Positions 1 through 9,053 of a DNA stretch of 64,000 bases are shown in pieces. The stretch comes from Salegentibacter agarivorans. Lineage in GTDB: Bacteria > Bacteroidota > Bacteroidia > Flavobacteriales > Flavobacteriaceae. Numbering within the stretch: the stretch's first letter is position 1; each line of letters opens with the position of its first letter. Both the position numbers and the translations under genes were made by a program. The stretch covers positions 416,295-480,294 of the forward strand of contig NZ_FOOH01000001.1 of the NCBI RefSeq assembly GCF_900113135.1, in the 5' to 3' direction. The notes beneath the pieces were generated by a model. It did not search any database and was not told where the DNA came from. It saw nothing but the letters and a program-made list of their open reading frames with translations.

Positions 1-409
1 AGAACTGGTTTATGAAGGGGAAGAAGAAGGAGCGGCAAGTGTTGCCCTTCAGCTAATTGGAGATTCAGTAAAAACTTTATTTCCACAGTATTTTCCTAAG
101 ATAGAAAAGTTACAAAAGCCTGATGAAACCACGCCTTACGACGATTTAGTAGAATGGTTTTTTGAACAAAGCGGTTTTGAGTTACCCGATGATCTTTCTG
201 ATGCAGAATACAAAGAAAAACTGGATTCTGTAGAACCATTAAATGAACTGATTAAAAAGTATCAACCGGAAATTTCAGAGAAAGATTCTTACTTTTTAAA
301 AGAATTTTTGCTTTGGGCATTAGTAGAATACAAGAAACTAAGCAAGCATCGTTTCGCCACCGGTGTTCAGTTTAAAGATCTCTACGGAAGTTATATAAGT
401 GATCTTTAA
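1..409 (+). CDS. C-terminal part of a probable magnesium-chelatase/MoxR-like AAA+ ATPase (5' truncated)
   Basis: An open frame enters from the left edge and ends with TAA at 407-409, giving about 135 residues. The visible part is acidic and helical, begins near ELVYEGEEEG and ends in FKDLYGSYISDL. From memory, this tail resembles the C-terminus of the flavobacterial magnesium-chelatase-like AAA+ protein, but the Walker motifs lie outside the window, so the name is a guess while the reading frame is solid. A strong terminator follows 22 bp after the stop, so it is the last gene of its transcript and separate from the thr operon. Confidence 0.7.
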   Translation, partial: ELVYEGEEEGAASVALQLIGDSVKTLFPQYFPKIEKLQKPDETTPYDDLVEWFFEQSGFELPDDLSDAEYKEKLDSVEPLNELIKKYQPEISEKDSYFLKEFLLWALVEYKKLSKHRFATGVQFKDLYGSYISDL

Positions 410-741
410 GTAATTATTAAAATAAAACGAAAAAATACCCGGTTAAATTATTAATCGGGTATTTTTTTTTATTGAATAAAATGAAATTCATAATTCTGCC
501 GGTAAATTGTCATTTTTGTTTTTATTACACTTAAAAATATATACTTTTATCACCAGAATAAGGTCAAAAATGAAGATAACAGAAAGCATAAATTTCGGCA
601 CTTCAAGAAGCGTTTTTAACGTGGGCATTTCTGGCATGACGATTATTCGTATTACCCCTTTTGGGGTATAATTCTACATAGCACTTCCGTACACGCCTGT
701 TTTTTTTAAACACAATCATTCTAATTTAACTAATTTGACTT
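410..741 (+). promoter_or_regulatory. Leader region of the thrABC operon with a possible leader peptide
   Basis: This stretch carries the terminator of the preceding gene and then about 270 bp before thrA. A 33-codon frame runs from ATG 570 to TAA 669-671. Its end, from an internal ATG at 636, reads MTIIRITPFGV, in which five of the six codons after Met are Thr or Ile, apart from one Arg. A 6-bp stem with a TTTT loop (653-668, TACCCC/GGGGTA) overlaps the end of this frame, and a run of eight T lies at 710-717. This is the look of a Thr/Ile-sensing attenuator, but I could not find a convincing GC-rich terminator stem directly before the T run. A poor -7-like box (TACTTTTA, 542-549) lies just upstream of the short frame. 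Confidence 0.35.
432..470 (+). terminator. Rho-independent terminator
   Basis: The stem AAATACCCG pairs with CGGGTATTT around an AT-rich loop, and the 3' arm runs into nine T residues. It closes the truncated gene that ends at 409. Confidence 0.85.
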
Positions 742-3189
742 ATGAAAGTCCTAAAATTCGGAGGTACCTCTTTGGCCTCTCCAGAACGAATAAAACTCGT
801 AGCTAAAACTGTTCAAAAACATTTAAAAGAAGATAAAACCCTGGTAGTTTTTTCCGCTTTTGGCGGTGTTACCAACGATTTGCTGGAAATGGCAGATCTC
901 GCTTCTCGTGAAGATCTTGCTTACAAAGATATTCTTATAAAAAATGAAAAAAGACATCTTGAAGCAGTTCGTGAGTTAATTCCGGTAAACGCACAAAGCA
1001 GTATTTTAAGTAAAGTAAAAACCGAACTTAATCGCCTGGAAACTTTGTATGAAGGTGTTTATTTACTCAACGAACTTTCTAATAAAACCCGCCACGTAGT
1101 TGCTGGTTTTGGGGAAGTTTTATCTTCTCTAATTATTGCTGAATATTTCAAAAATCTTGGCGTAAACTCTCAATATATAGATTCTCGTGAGCTAATTGTT
1201 TGTAAAAACACCAATGAAAAAGTTCAGGTAAATTATGCGCAAACCAATGCGAATATTGAAAAATATTTTGAAGCAAAAGATGCTTCTTTATATATCGCAC
1301 CAGGTTTTGTTTCCAGGAACGAACAAGGTGTTCCCAGTACGCTTGGCCGTGGTGGCTCAGATTTTACGGCGGCCCTTTACGGTGCTGCTTTAGATGTAAA
1401 AGAAGTGCTGATCTATACCGATGTAAATGGGATGTACACCGCCAATCCGCAAATTGTGCCCCACGCTTATCCGCTAAAGGATATTTCCTACCAGGAAGCT
1501 ATGGAATTATCGCATTTTGGTGCAAAAGTGCTTTATCCGCCAACGCTTCAACCCTTACTGGATAAACAAATAAATATCTTAATAAAAAATACTTTTAAAC
1601 CCGATGAAACGGGCACGCTTATTTCAAAATCTTCAGAGAAGAATTTCCGTTGGGTTACCGGGATAACGCATATTGATTCTATAAAACTTCTGAATATTGA
1701 AGGCAGCGGGATGGTTGGTATTCCGGGCTTTTCCAAAAGATTTTTTGAAGTGCTTTTTCAAGAAAATATAAACGTTGTTTTAATTACCCAGGCATCTTCA
1801 GAACACAGTATTTGTATCGCAGTGAAGGATGATGAAGCTGAACTTGCTAAAGAAGCTTTAGATGAAGCTTTTGAGGTTGAAATTCAGTATAAAAAAATCA
1901 AACCGGTAGAGATTGAAGAGAATGTGGCCATTGTAGCGCTTGTAGGGGATAGAATGAAGAGTCACCACGGATTAAGCGGGAAAATGTTTAGTGCCCTGGG
2001 TAACAATAATATCAATATTCGGGCAATTGCCCAGGGATCTTCAGAACGAAATATTTCTGCTGTTATTTCTAAAAAAGATGTAAAAAAAGCGCTTAATACC
2101 TTACACGAACAATTCTTTGAAGTGCCTTCTAAAGAGCTCAACTTGTTTATCACCGGTGTTGGAAATGTGGGGAGTAAACTACTAAACCAATTGAAGAAGC
2201 AGGAAAAATTCTTATTGGAAAAACTTCGATTAAAGGTTAGGGTTCATGGCTTATCTAATTCCCGAAAAATGCTTTTTGATGAAAATGGGATTGATTTAGA
2301 AAACTGGGAAAAAGCTCTTGAAAAAGGAGAAAAAGCCGATAAGGCTGAATTCTTTAAAAAAGTGGACGAATTTAATTTACGAAACAGCATTTTTGTAGAT
2401 AATACGGCAAGTCCCGATATATCAGCCTGGTATAAAGAATATTTAGCAAATTCGGTTTCGGTGGTAACCTGTAATAAAATTGCCTGTGCAGATAGTTTTG
2501 AAAACTATCAGGAATTACAAAACCTGGCCCGGGAATATGGTGCTTCATTTTTATACGAAACCAACGTGGGAGCCGGTTTGCCTATTATAGATACGCTAAA
2601 AAACCTGGTTGCTTCGGGAGATAGGGTTACTAAAATCCAGGCCGTGCTTTCTGGTAGTCTAAACTTTGTATTCAATACCTATAAAGCTGAAGATCCTTTC
2701 TATAAAACTGTAGAAATGGCAATGAAAGAAGGTTATACAGAACCAGATCCTAAAATTGATTTAAGTGGTGTAGACGTTGCACGTAAAATTTTGATCCTTG
2801 CCCGTGAAAGTGGATACGAAATGGAGCTTGAAGATATTGAAAGTGAAGATTTCTTATCTAAAGAAAGTTTGGCAACCACTAATAATGAAGATTTTTTCGA
2901 GTTGCTGAAAAAAGATGAACCAAAATTTCAGGAAATCTATAGATCGGCAGAAGAAAAAGGAGAACAATTAAAATACGTGGCGCAACTGGAAGATGGAAAA
3001 GCTGTGGTAGGTCTACAATCGGTAGATTCTCAGCATCCATTTTATAATTTGAGCGGTAGCGATAACATCGTGTTATTCTTCACAGAGCGTTATCCTGAAC
3101 AACCATTAATTGTAAAAGGAGCCGGTGCAGGAGCCGAGGTTACCGCTTCAGGAATATTTGCCGATGTAATAAGAATAGGAAAGAAATAG
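742..3189 (+). CDS. thrA: Bifunctional aspartokinase / homoserine dehydrogenase
   Basis: The 815-residue protein is a fusion of aspartate kinase (about 1-450) and homoserine dehydrogenase (about 460-815). It phosphorylates aspartate and later reduces aspartate semialdehyde to homoserine, the first and third steps of threonine synthesis. The kinase starts with KFGGTSL, has GRGGSDFTAAL in the substrate site, and ACT-type regulatory segments near 310-450. The dehydrogenase starts with the Rossmann motif GVGNVGSKLL and contains the NVGAGLPIIDTL catalytic region. Length matches E. coli ThrA. It is the first gene of thrABC; thrB starts 3 bp after its stop. Feedback inhibition through the ACT segments is expected from the family. 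Confidence 0.97.
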   Translation: MKVLKFGGTSLASPERIKLVAKTVQKHLKEDKTLVVFSAFGGVTNDLLEMADLASREDLAYKDILIKNEKRHLEAVRELIPVNAQSSILSKVKTELNRLETLYEGVYLLNELSNKTRHVVAGFGEVLSSLIIAEYFKNLGVNSQYIDSRELIVCKNTNEKVQVNYAQTNANIEKYFEAKDASLYIAPGFVSRNEQGVPSTLGRGGSDFTAALYGAALDVKEVLIYTDVNGMYTANPQIVPHAYPLKDISYQEAMELSHFGAKVLYPPTLQPLLDKQINILIKNTFKPDETGTLISKSSEKNFRWVTGITHIDSIKLLNIEGSGMVGIPGFSKRFFEVLFQENINVVLITQASSEHSICIAVKDDEAELAKEALDEAFEVEIQYKKIKPVEIEENVAIVALVGDRMKSHHGLSGKMFSALGNNNINIRAIAQGSSERNISAVISKKDVKKALNTLHEQFFEVPSKELNLFITGVGNVGSKLLNQLKKQEKFLLEKLRLKVRVHGLSNSRKMLFDENGIDLENWEKALEKGEKADKAEFFKKVDEFNLRNSIFVDNTASPDISAWYKEYLANSVSVVTCNKIACADSFENYQELQNLAREYGASFLYETNVGAGLPIIDTLKNLVASGDRVTKIQAVLSGSLNFVFNTYKAEDPFYKTVEMAMKEGYTEPDPKIDLSGVDVARKILILARESGYEMELEDIESEDFLSKESLATTNNEDFFELLKKDEPKFQEIYRSAEEKGEQLKYVAQLEDGKAVVGLQSVDSQHPFYNLSGSDNIVLFFTERYPEQPLIVKGAGAGAEVTASGIFADVIRIGKK

Positions 3190-3192
3190 GTT

Positions 3193-4116
3193 ATGGATAA
3201 AATAAAACTATTTGCACCGGCAACGGTGGCTAACCTTTCTTGCGGATTTGACGTGTTAGGCTGTTGTTTAGACGGCGTTGGTGACGAGATGATTATTTCG
3301 AAAAATTCAGCACAAAAACTAAGAATCACTAAAATCACCGGCCAGGATTTACCTTTAGAGGTTGAAGAAAACGTGGCCGGGGTTGCGGCAAATGCTATGC
3401 TTTCCGAATTAAATGAAAAACAGGGTTTTGATATTGAAATAAAGAAAAATATTAAAGCTGGGAGTGGAATTGGAAGTAGCGCAGCTAGCGCTGCAGGCGC
3501 CGTTTTCGGAATTAATAAATTGCTGGGTGAACCTTTTTCAGCAAATCAATTAATAAAATTTGCGATGGAAGGGGAACGTCTTGCAAGTGGAAATGCTCAC
3601 GCCGATAATGTAGCCCCGGCACTCCTGGGCGGTTTTACCCTGGTGAAAAGCTACGAACCTCTGGAGATAATTAGCTTACCTGGTTTACCTGAATTAAGAA
3701 TGTTGATATTGCATCCGTTAATCGAATTAAAAACCCGTGATTCAAGGTCGGTAATTAGGCAAAATGTAGAACTAAAAAAAGCAATTAGCCAATGGGGGAA
3801 TTTAGCAGCACTTGTAAGTGCGCTTTATACCCAGGATTATGAACTTTTAGGCCGAAGTTTAAAAGATGAGATTATAGAACCGGTGCGGTCTATTTTAATT
3901 CCGTATTTCGATGAACTTAAAAATTTGGCTGCAGCAAATGGAGCCCTTGGTTTTGGAATTTCTGGTTCGGGACCTTCAGTTTTTGCTATGTGCAAAGGTG
4001 ATACGGTAGCCGAAAAAGTAAAAGCCGAATTCCAGGAATTTTATCAGGATAAAAATATAGATTTCGATCTGCATTTATCTAAAATTAATCCCGAAGGCAT
4101 AAAAATACTATCATAA
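3193..4116 (+). CDS. thrB: Homoserine kinase
   Basis: The 307-residue protein is a GHMP-family kinase that makes O-phosphohomoserine from homoserine and ATP. The family phosphate-binding loop is visible as GSGIGSSAASAAGAV near residues 90-105, the N-terminus has the usual PATVANLSCGFDVLG opening, and the C-terminal GFGISGSGPSVFA motif is present. Length fits the family. It sits 3 bp after thrA, so the two are almost surely cotranscribed and possibly translationally coupled. Confidence 0.96.
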   Translation: MDKIKLFAPATVANLSCGFDVLGCCLDGVGDEMIISKNSAQKLRITKITGQDLPLEVEENVAGVAANAMLSELNEKQGFDIEIKKNIKAGSGIGSSAASAAGAVFGINKLLGEPFSANQLIKFAMEGERLASGNAHADNVAPALLGGFTLVKSYEPLEIISLPGLPELRMLILHPLIELKTRDSRSVIRQNVELKKAISQWGNLAALVSALYTQDYELLGRSLKDEIIEPVRSILIPYFDELKNLAAANGALGFGISGSGPSVFAMCKGDTVAEKVKAEFQEFYQDKNIDFDLHLSKINPEGIKILS

Positions 4117-4211
4117 TGAAACCAGCATGATGCTGGACCCTGAAATTAGCACTAATAGGAGCATTATAATTAGCTCTTGCCAAAACTTAAATGGGGATAA
4201 AATTTATACAG

Positions 4212-5507
4212 ATGAAATACATTAGTTTAAACGATAAAAATCATAAAGTTTCCTTTGAAGATGCAGTTGTTCGAGGACTTGCACCGGGAAAAGCACTCTA
4301 TTTTCCTGAAAAAATTCCTAATTTATCTAAAGATTTTTTTCAGAATTTAGGAGAACTATCCAAAGAGGAAATTGCTTTTGAAGCCATAAAACCTTTTGTA
4401 GGTGAAGAAATTGATAAAAACGGTCTTCAGGAAATTCTAAAGAAAACTTTAAACTTTGAATTTCCGGTAGTTCCAATTTCAGAAAACACAGGAACGCTTG
4501 AATTATTTCATGGGCCAACGCTGGCATTTAAAGATGTGGGTGCAGGCTTTATGGCGGGTTGCCTGGGGCATTTTGTAAAGAAAGGAAATCTTGGGAAAAT
4601 TACAGTTTTAGTAGCTACGTCGGGAGATACCGGGGGCGCGGTGGCTAATGGATTTTTAGGTGTTGAAGGAATAGATGTAGTAATTCTATACCCTAAAGGG
4701 AAAGTGAGTGAAATCCAGGAAAAACAACTTACCACCCTTGGCCAGAATATCACCGCATTAGAAGTAAATGGAAATTTTGACGATTGCCAGGATATGGTTA
4801 AAAAAGCTTTTTCTGATGCTGAAATAAGTGAAAAACGCCAACTAACTTCAGCTAATTCCATTAATGTTGCGCGCTGGTTACCACAAATGTTTTATTACTT
4901 TTTTGCCTATAAACAATTGACTGAAAAACAGGAAAAACTGGTTTTTTCAGTTCCCAGTGGAAATTTTGGAAATATTTGTGCGGGAATGTTAGCTAAAAAA
5001 ATGGGGCTTCCCATAGACCGTTTTATCGCCTCCAATAACGAAAATAATGTAGTGACACGTTATTTGCAATCGCAAGAATATAGTCCGAAACCCAGCGTAC
5101 AGACTATCTCTAACGCGATGGATGTTGGAAATCCCAGTAATTTTGTAAGAATCCTGGAATTGTTCAATAATGAATTTGAACCGCTATCAAAACAACTTTC
5201 TTCTTTTAGTTATTCTGATGAAGAAACCAGAAAGGCCATAAAACAAGTAAAGGAAAAGTATAACTATGTAATGGACCCACATGGGGCAGTTGGTTATCTT
5301 GGGCTTCAGGAATTTTTTGCCGAAAACCCCGACTATTACGGTACATTTTTAGAAACTGCACATCCGGTAAAATTCCTGGAAACTGTAGAGGAAGTCATTG
5401 GAAAAAAAGTGGAAATTCCGGTTTCCATTAAAGAAGCGATGAATAAAGAGAAAAAAGCTTTCAATATCTCAGATTATGATGAATTGAAAGCTTATTTGAT
5501 GCAATAG
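4212..5507 (+). CDS. thrC: Threonine synthase
   Basis: This PLP enzyme converts O-phosphohomoserine to threonine. The PLP lysine is K107 in LAFKDVGAG, and the phosphate cup VATSGDTGGAV follows. I chose ATG 4212 (MKYISLND) because threonine synthases of this type begin at this point; the longer frame from 4191 only adds seven atypical residues. The 95-bp gap after thrB holds a small hairpin (CCAGCATGATGCTGG, 4122-4136) but no clear terminator, so it is probably the third gene of the operon. A large palindromic repeat begins 11 bp after its stop codon. Confidence 0.95.
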   Translation: MKYISLNDKNHKVSFEDAVVRGLAPGKALYFPEKIPNLSKDFFQNLGELSKEEIAFEAIKPFVGEEIDKNGLQEILKKTLNFEFPVVPISENTGTLELFHGPTLAFKDVGAGFMAGCLGHFVKKGNLGKITVLVATSGDTGGAVANGFLGVEGIDVVILYPKGKVSEIQEKQLTTLGQNITALEVNGNFDDCQDMVKKAFSDAEISEKRQLTSANSINVARWLPQMFYYFFAYKQLTEKQEKLVFSVPSGNFGNICAGMLAKKMGLPIDRFIASNNENNVVTRYLQSQEYSPKPSVQTISNAMDVGNPSNFVRILELFNNEFEPLSKQLSSFSYSDEETRKAIKQVKEKYNYVMDPHGAVGYLGLQEFFAENPDYYGTFLETAHPVKFLETVEEVIGKKVEIPVSIKEAMNKEKKAFNISDYDELKAYLMQ

Positions 5508-5518
5508 TTTATAAAATT

Positions 5519-5630
5519 GTTTGGGAAGCTACTTTTTTTTAACGTCATTCTGAACTGGTTTCAGGGTCTAACATATTAGATTCTGAAACCAGTTCAGAAT
5601 GACGGAATTGTTGAAAAAAGCTTCCCAAAC
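5519..5630. repeat. Palindromic intergenic repeat, copy 1
   Basis: A nested inverted repeat fills the space between the convergent thrC and S10 peptidase genes. The outer arms GTTTGGGAAGCT (5519-5530) and AGCTTCCCAAAC (5619-5630) are perfect. The inner arms of 22 nt (5543-5564 and 5583-5604, starting CGTCATTCTGAACTGGTTTC) are also perfect, and TCTAA/TTAGA closes the tip. A runs and T runs flank the inner core, so it can act as a bidirectional terminator. A second copy with a related core but different outer arms lies at 39299-39410. Confidence 0.85.
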
Positions 5631-5642
5631 TATTTATTGCAA

Positions 5643-7127
5643 TTAATACTTGGCAGGAGCGCCTTCTTTTGGAAGACTGTTTTCTATAAATTCCCGAATA
5701 TCTTCATTGGCATTTTTAAGGTCCTCTGCTCGCAGATACATCATATGGCCGCTTTCGTAGCCTTTAAAACTAAGGCGGTCTTTCATTTTTCCGCTTGGGT
5801 CTAATTGCCACATCGTGTATTTGGCATTAAAATAGGTAGTAGCGCCATCAAAGTAACCCGATTGAATCATTACATCCAAATTAGGATTTTGCGCCATTGC
5901 CTGTCTCAAATTCTCACCGCTATTATCACCACTGCGATCCCAGGGATGTACAGGGCCAAACATATAATATTTCAAATCTGTTTTAAAATTAAGATCCTGT
6001 CTCAGATAATGATTTATGGCGGGAGTAAACGAGTGTAACCAGGAAGTTAGCTCAGCATTATAATCAGGGGAATCTCCGGCTTCTTTGGCGTCTATTCCAA
6101 GATATCTGGAATCCAGTCTACCAACGGTTACGCCATCTTTTCGCTTTAATTCTTTCCAGAAAAAACGATAATCTACATCAAGATTATTCTGAAGAATTAC
6201 TTCTTTAGAAATTCCTGAATAATAAGCCATTTTCTCGGCTGCTTCCTCTTTTTTGGCAGTTTCAGTAAAACCGCCTTTTACCAATACCGGCGTTAATTCA
6301 TTTATAGTATATTCTTCAACTTCTTCCAGCAAATCTTCCAATTCTTTATTCTGAAGTTCTGCCGGTAAAGCATCATGGTACCAGGCTGCAGCTGCAAAAT
6401 ATGGTAGTCTGTTAGCTATGCCCACCGGGCCATCGCGATCTATACCAATTTCGGTTGGAGATACTAAAATTACCCCGTTAAGGTACATCCACTGGCTGTT
6501 TTGCAATTCTAGAGCTAAACCTGAAACGCGGGTAGTTCCATAGCTTTCACCAATAAGATATTTTGGAGATAACCAGCGTTCGTTTCTGCTTACAAAAGTA
6601 TTTAACCATTCGGCTAAATATTTAATATCGGCTTGAACGCCAAAGAACTTTTCCCTGTCTACTTTTCCATCTTCATCTGGAATAGGGCGGGAGTAGCCGG
6701 TGTTCACCGGGTTCACGTAAACAATATCTGCAACATCTAAAATTGAATGAGGATTTTCCTTAATTCCATAAGGCTGAATTGGATATCCTTCATCATCAAT
6801 TTTTAACACTCGTGGGCCTGTATAGGCAACGTGCATCCAAACAGAAGCAGAGCCCGGCCCGCCATTAAACGAAATAACCAAGGGCCTGTTTTCGGTATTT
6901 TTTACATCGCTTCTTTTATAATAGGTATAAAATAAACTGGCAATTGGTTCACCATCATTATTCCAAAGTGGCTGCATGCCCGTAGTGGCCGTATAATCTA
7001 TATTTTTTGAATTAATAGTCACCGAATGATTTGTAGTGACCGTAGTATCTACCGGAATTTCAACTTTCTGGCTCCAGGCCGTAGTTATAAAAACAAGTAA
7101 AAAAAGAGGGGTAAAGATGTTTTTCAT
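5643..7127 (-). CDS. Secreted S10-family serine carboxypeptidase-like protein
   Basis: The 494-residue protein has a Sec signal peptide (hydrophobic 5-17, likely cut after WSQ) and an alpha/beta-hydrolase fold of peptidase family S10. NGGPGS (88-93) forms the oxyanion region, the nucleophile is S195 in GESYG, and likely triad partners are D427 (GYFDGATTY) and H461 (ESGHMMY). It is expected in the periplasm or outside the cell, acting on peptide C-termini; the substrate is unknown. All three catalytic residues are present, so it is probably active. It stands alone on the minus strand and ends against the palindromic repeat shared with thrC. Confidence 0.88.
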   Translation of the reverse strand: MKNIFTPLFLLVFITTAWSQKVEIPVDTTVTTNHSVTINSKNIDYTATTGMQPLWNNDGEPIASLFYTYYKRSDVKNTENRPLVISFNGGPGSASVWMHVAYTGPRVLKIDDEGYPIQPYGIKENPHSILDVADIVYVNPVNTGYSRPIPDEDGKVDREKFFGVQADIKYLAEWLNTFVSRNERWLSPKYLIGESYGTTRVSGLALELQNSQWMYLNGVILVSPTEIGIDRDGPVGIANRLPYFAAAAWYHDALPAELQNKELEDLLEEVEEYTINELTPVLVKGGFTETAKKEEAAEKMAYYSGISKEVILQNNLDVDYRFFWKELKRKDGVTVGRLDSRYLGIDAKEAGDSPDYNAELTSWLHSFTPAINHYLRQDLNFKTDLKYYMFGPVHPWDRSGDNSGENLRQAMAQNPNLDVMIQSGYFDGATTYFNAKYTMWQLDPSGKMKDRLSFKGYESGHMMYLRAEDLKNANEDIREFIENSLPKEGAPAKY

Positions 7128-7184
7128 GTGGTTCTAATTTTTAGAACCGAAAAATACACTGAAATACACAATTCCCCAAACAGG

Positions 7185-8855
7185 CTAATCTTTATTATTG
7201 AGATTTTCGTCCCGAAAAATAATGATATAACTAAGAATAATGCCTCCAACTGCTGCGAGTAAGAAGAAAATCATAGCAAGACCTGGGTAACCAAAAATTG
7301 TAAAATCTGAAGGAACCTGCATAAGCATTGAAGCACCAATAATCATTGCTGCTATAATTAGGCCCAGGGTGATACGATTGGCTACTTTTTGAAAACCATC
7401 GGTAACCCGTTGTTCATCTATGGCATCAATCTTAATTTTAAATTCATTTTCAGATAAATTCTTTGAGATCGTATTTAAACGATCGGGTAAGTATTCCAGA
7501 AATTTCTTTGAAGCTAATACCGAAGAGAAAAAGTTTTCAGGCTTTAATTCTTCATACATTTTATCTCGCATTATCTTGGTAGAATGTCTTTTAATGGCAT
7601 CTCTAAGATCAAATTCTGGATCTAAGACCGCGATTATCTGATCCATATTTAAAAGAATTTTTCCAAGAATATTTACTTCTACAGGGAGGTGAATTCCGCT
7701 TTCGGCTGCAAGCCTGTTTAATTGAATAAGAAGCCGACCGGTTTGCATATCTTTAGCCGTACTATGCTCGCTATCCATAATAATATCAGAAATGGTCTTT
7801 TTGAAGAATTTAAGGTTGGCATCTTCTGTAACCTCACTCATACTTAATAGAACACGAGCGGTTTCTTCTCCATTATTATTACTAATAGCTAATAAAAGTT
7901 CTAAAATATATTGTTTAATTCCCGGGCTAAACTTGGCAACCATCCCAAGATCTATCAGGGCAATTTTATCATCTTTTGTAAATTGAATATTCCCGGGGTG
8001 TGGATCGGCGTGAACAAACCCATCATTAATTACTTGTTGCAAATAGGCTTTAACCAGTTCATCTACAAGGGGCGAATAATCTACTTCAATTTGTTTAAGT
8101 GGAGATATTGAAGTGATCTTTCTGCCTTCAATATATTCCATGGTAAGGACTTTAGCCGCAGAATAGTCCTGAATAGGTTGCGGTACAATTAAATATTTAA
8201 AATCCTTTAAATTGTCTCCAAGGGTAATTAAATTCTGTGCTTCACGATGGTAATCTAACTCCTGGAGTAGAATACGCCTAAGTTCAGTTAAAACATCATC
8301 AAAGGCATATTTTTGGGCGGTTGTACTGTGTTTTACAGCCAGCTCTGCCAGTTCTTTTAAAGTATCTAAATCTGAAAGGAATTGTTTTTTAATTCCCGGT
8401 CTTTGAATTTTTACCGCCACTGGTTTTCCCGATCTTAAAGTAGCCCTATGTACCTGCCCTATGGAAGCACTGGCCAAAGGTTCTTCATCAAAACTATCAA
8501 AAGCTTTAGAAATCCTGGTGCCTATTTCTTCTTCCACAATGCGATGAACTTCTTCGTAAGGAATAGGAGGAACATCATCCTGTAAAGTGGCTAAAGCCTT
8601 TAAATAAGCATCTGGAAGAAGGTCTGGACGGGTAGAAAGCAGCTGGCCCATTTTAATATAGGTAGGCCCCATATTTTTTAGATCTTCTACCAGTTCATCT
8701 GGGCTTTGATCGTATGAATTCTGTGAATTATCTGAATCTGATTTTTCATCCATTGCCTGCGACGCGGTATTGGCAAATAGATCGCTGTTCCAGTATTTTA
8801 GCATAAAGCCTATAAATTTCTGGTAACGCAAAAGATCGTCGGGAAGTACAGACAT
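7185..8855 (-). CDS. ABC1/AarF/UbiB-family atypical kinase
   Basis: The 556-residue protein carries the family signature KMGQ (68-71), the A-rich loop ASASIGQVHRA, a candidate ATP-site lysine K149 in VAVKIQRPG, the catalytic segment HADPHPGN and the metal-binding LIDLGMVA. Two hydrophobic segments at the C-terminus (about 498-517 and 524-548) anchor it in the membrane, as in UbiB. Relatives support isoprenoid quinone synthesis or lipid metabolism through ATPase activity; the exact role here is unknown. It is divergent from the SulP gene across 198 bp. Confidence 0.88.
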   Translation of the reverse strand: MSVLPDDLLRYQKFIGFMLKYWNSDLFANTASQAMDEKSDSDNSQNSYDQSPDELVEDLKNMGPTYIKMGQLLSTRPDLLPDAYLKALATLQDDVPPIPYEEVHRIVEEEIGTRISKAFDSFDEEPLASASIGQVHRATLRSGKPVAVKIQRPGIKKQFLSDLDTLKELAELAVKHSTTAQKYAFDDVLTELRRILLQELDYHREAQNLITLGDNLKDFKYLIVPQPIQDYSAAKVLTMEYIEGRKITSISPLKQIEVDYSPLVDELVKAYLQQVINDGFVHADPHPGNIQFTKDDKIALIDLGMVAKFSPGIKQYILELLLAISNNNGEETARVLLSMSEVTEDANLKFFKKTISDIIMDSEHSTAKDMQTGRLLIQLNRLAAESGIHLPVEVNILGKILLNMDQIIAVLDPEFDLRDAIKRHSTKIMRDKMYEELKPENFFSSVLASKKFLEYLPDRLNTISKNLSENEFKIKIDAIDEQRVTDGFQKVANRITLGLIIAAMIIGASMLMQVPSDFTIFGYPGLAMIFFLLAAVGGIILSYIIIFRDENLNNKD

Positions 8856-8908
8856 AAGATTATTGGTTGTTATGTTATTTAGTTTTTTAAAGATATCTAT
8901 TTAAAATT

Positions 8909-8954
8909 ATAACACCAATATGTACCGAAAAGCAGTCCGTTTTTTTGGTGTTAT
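8909..8954. repeat. Inverted repeat between divergent genes
   Basis: The 10-bp arms ATAACACCAA (8909-8918) and TTGGTGTTAT (8945-8954) are perfectly complementary and 26 nt apart. They lie in the divergent promoter region between the AarF-like kinase and the SulP gene. They could form a cruciform, an RNA hairpin or two operator half-sites. No function can be assigned. Confidence 0.5.
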
Positions 8955-9053
8955 TTAAGAAACCTTTTGAATGTTTTACAGAAATTAGTTGGTTAACCAC
9001 TAAATTTCCTATTTTCAGCATTTAATTTTAATCTTTTTTCATATTTAAAATTA

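Noticed and set aside
690..717. Strong attenuator terminator before thrA
   Set aside because: The T run at 710-717 has no stable GC-rich stem directly before it, so only a tentative leader is reported.
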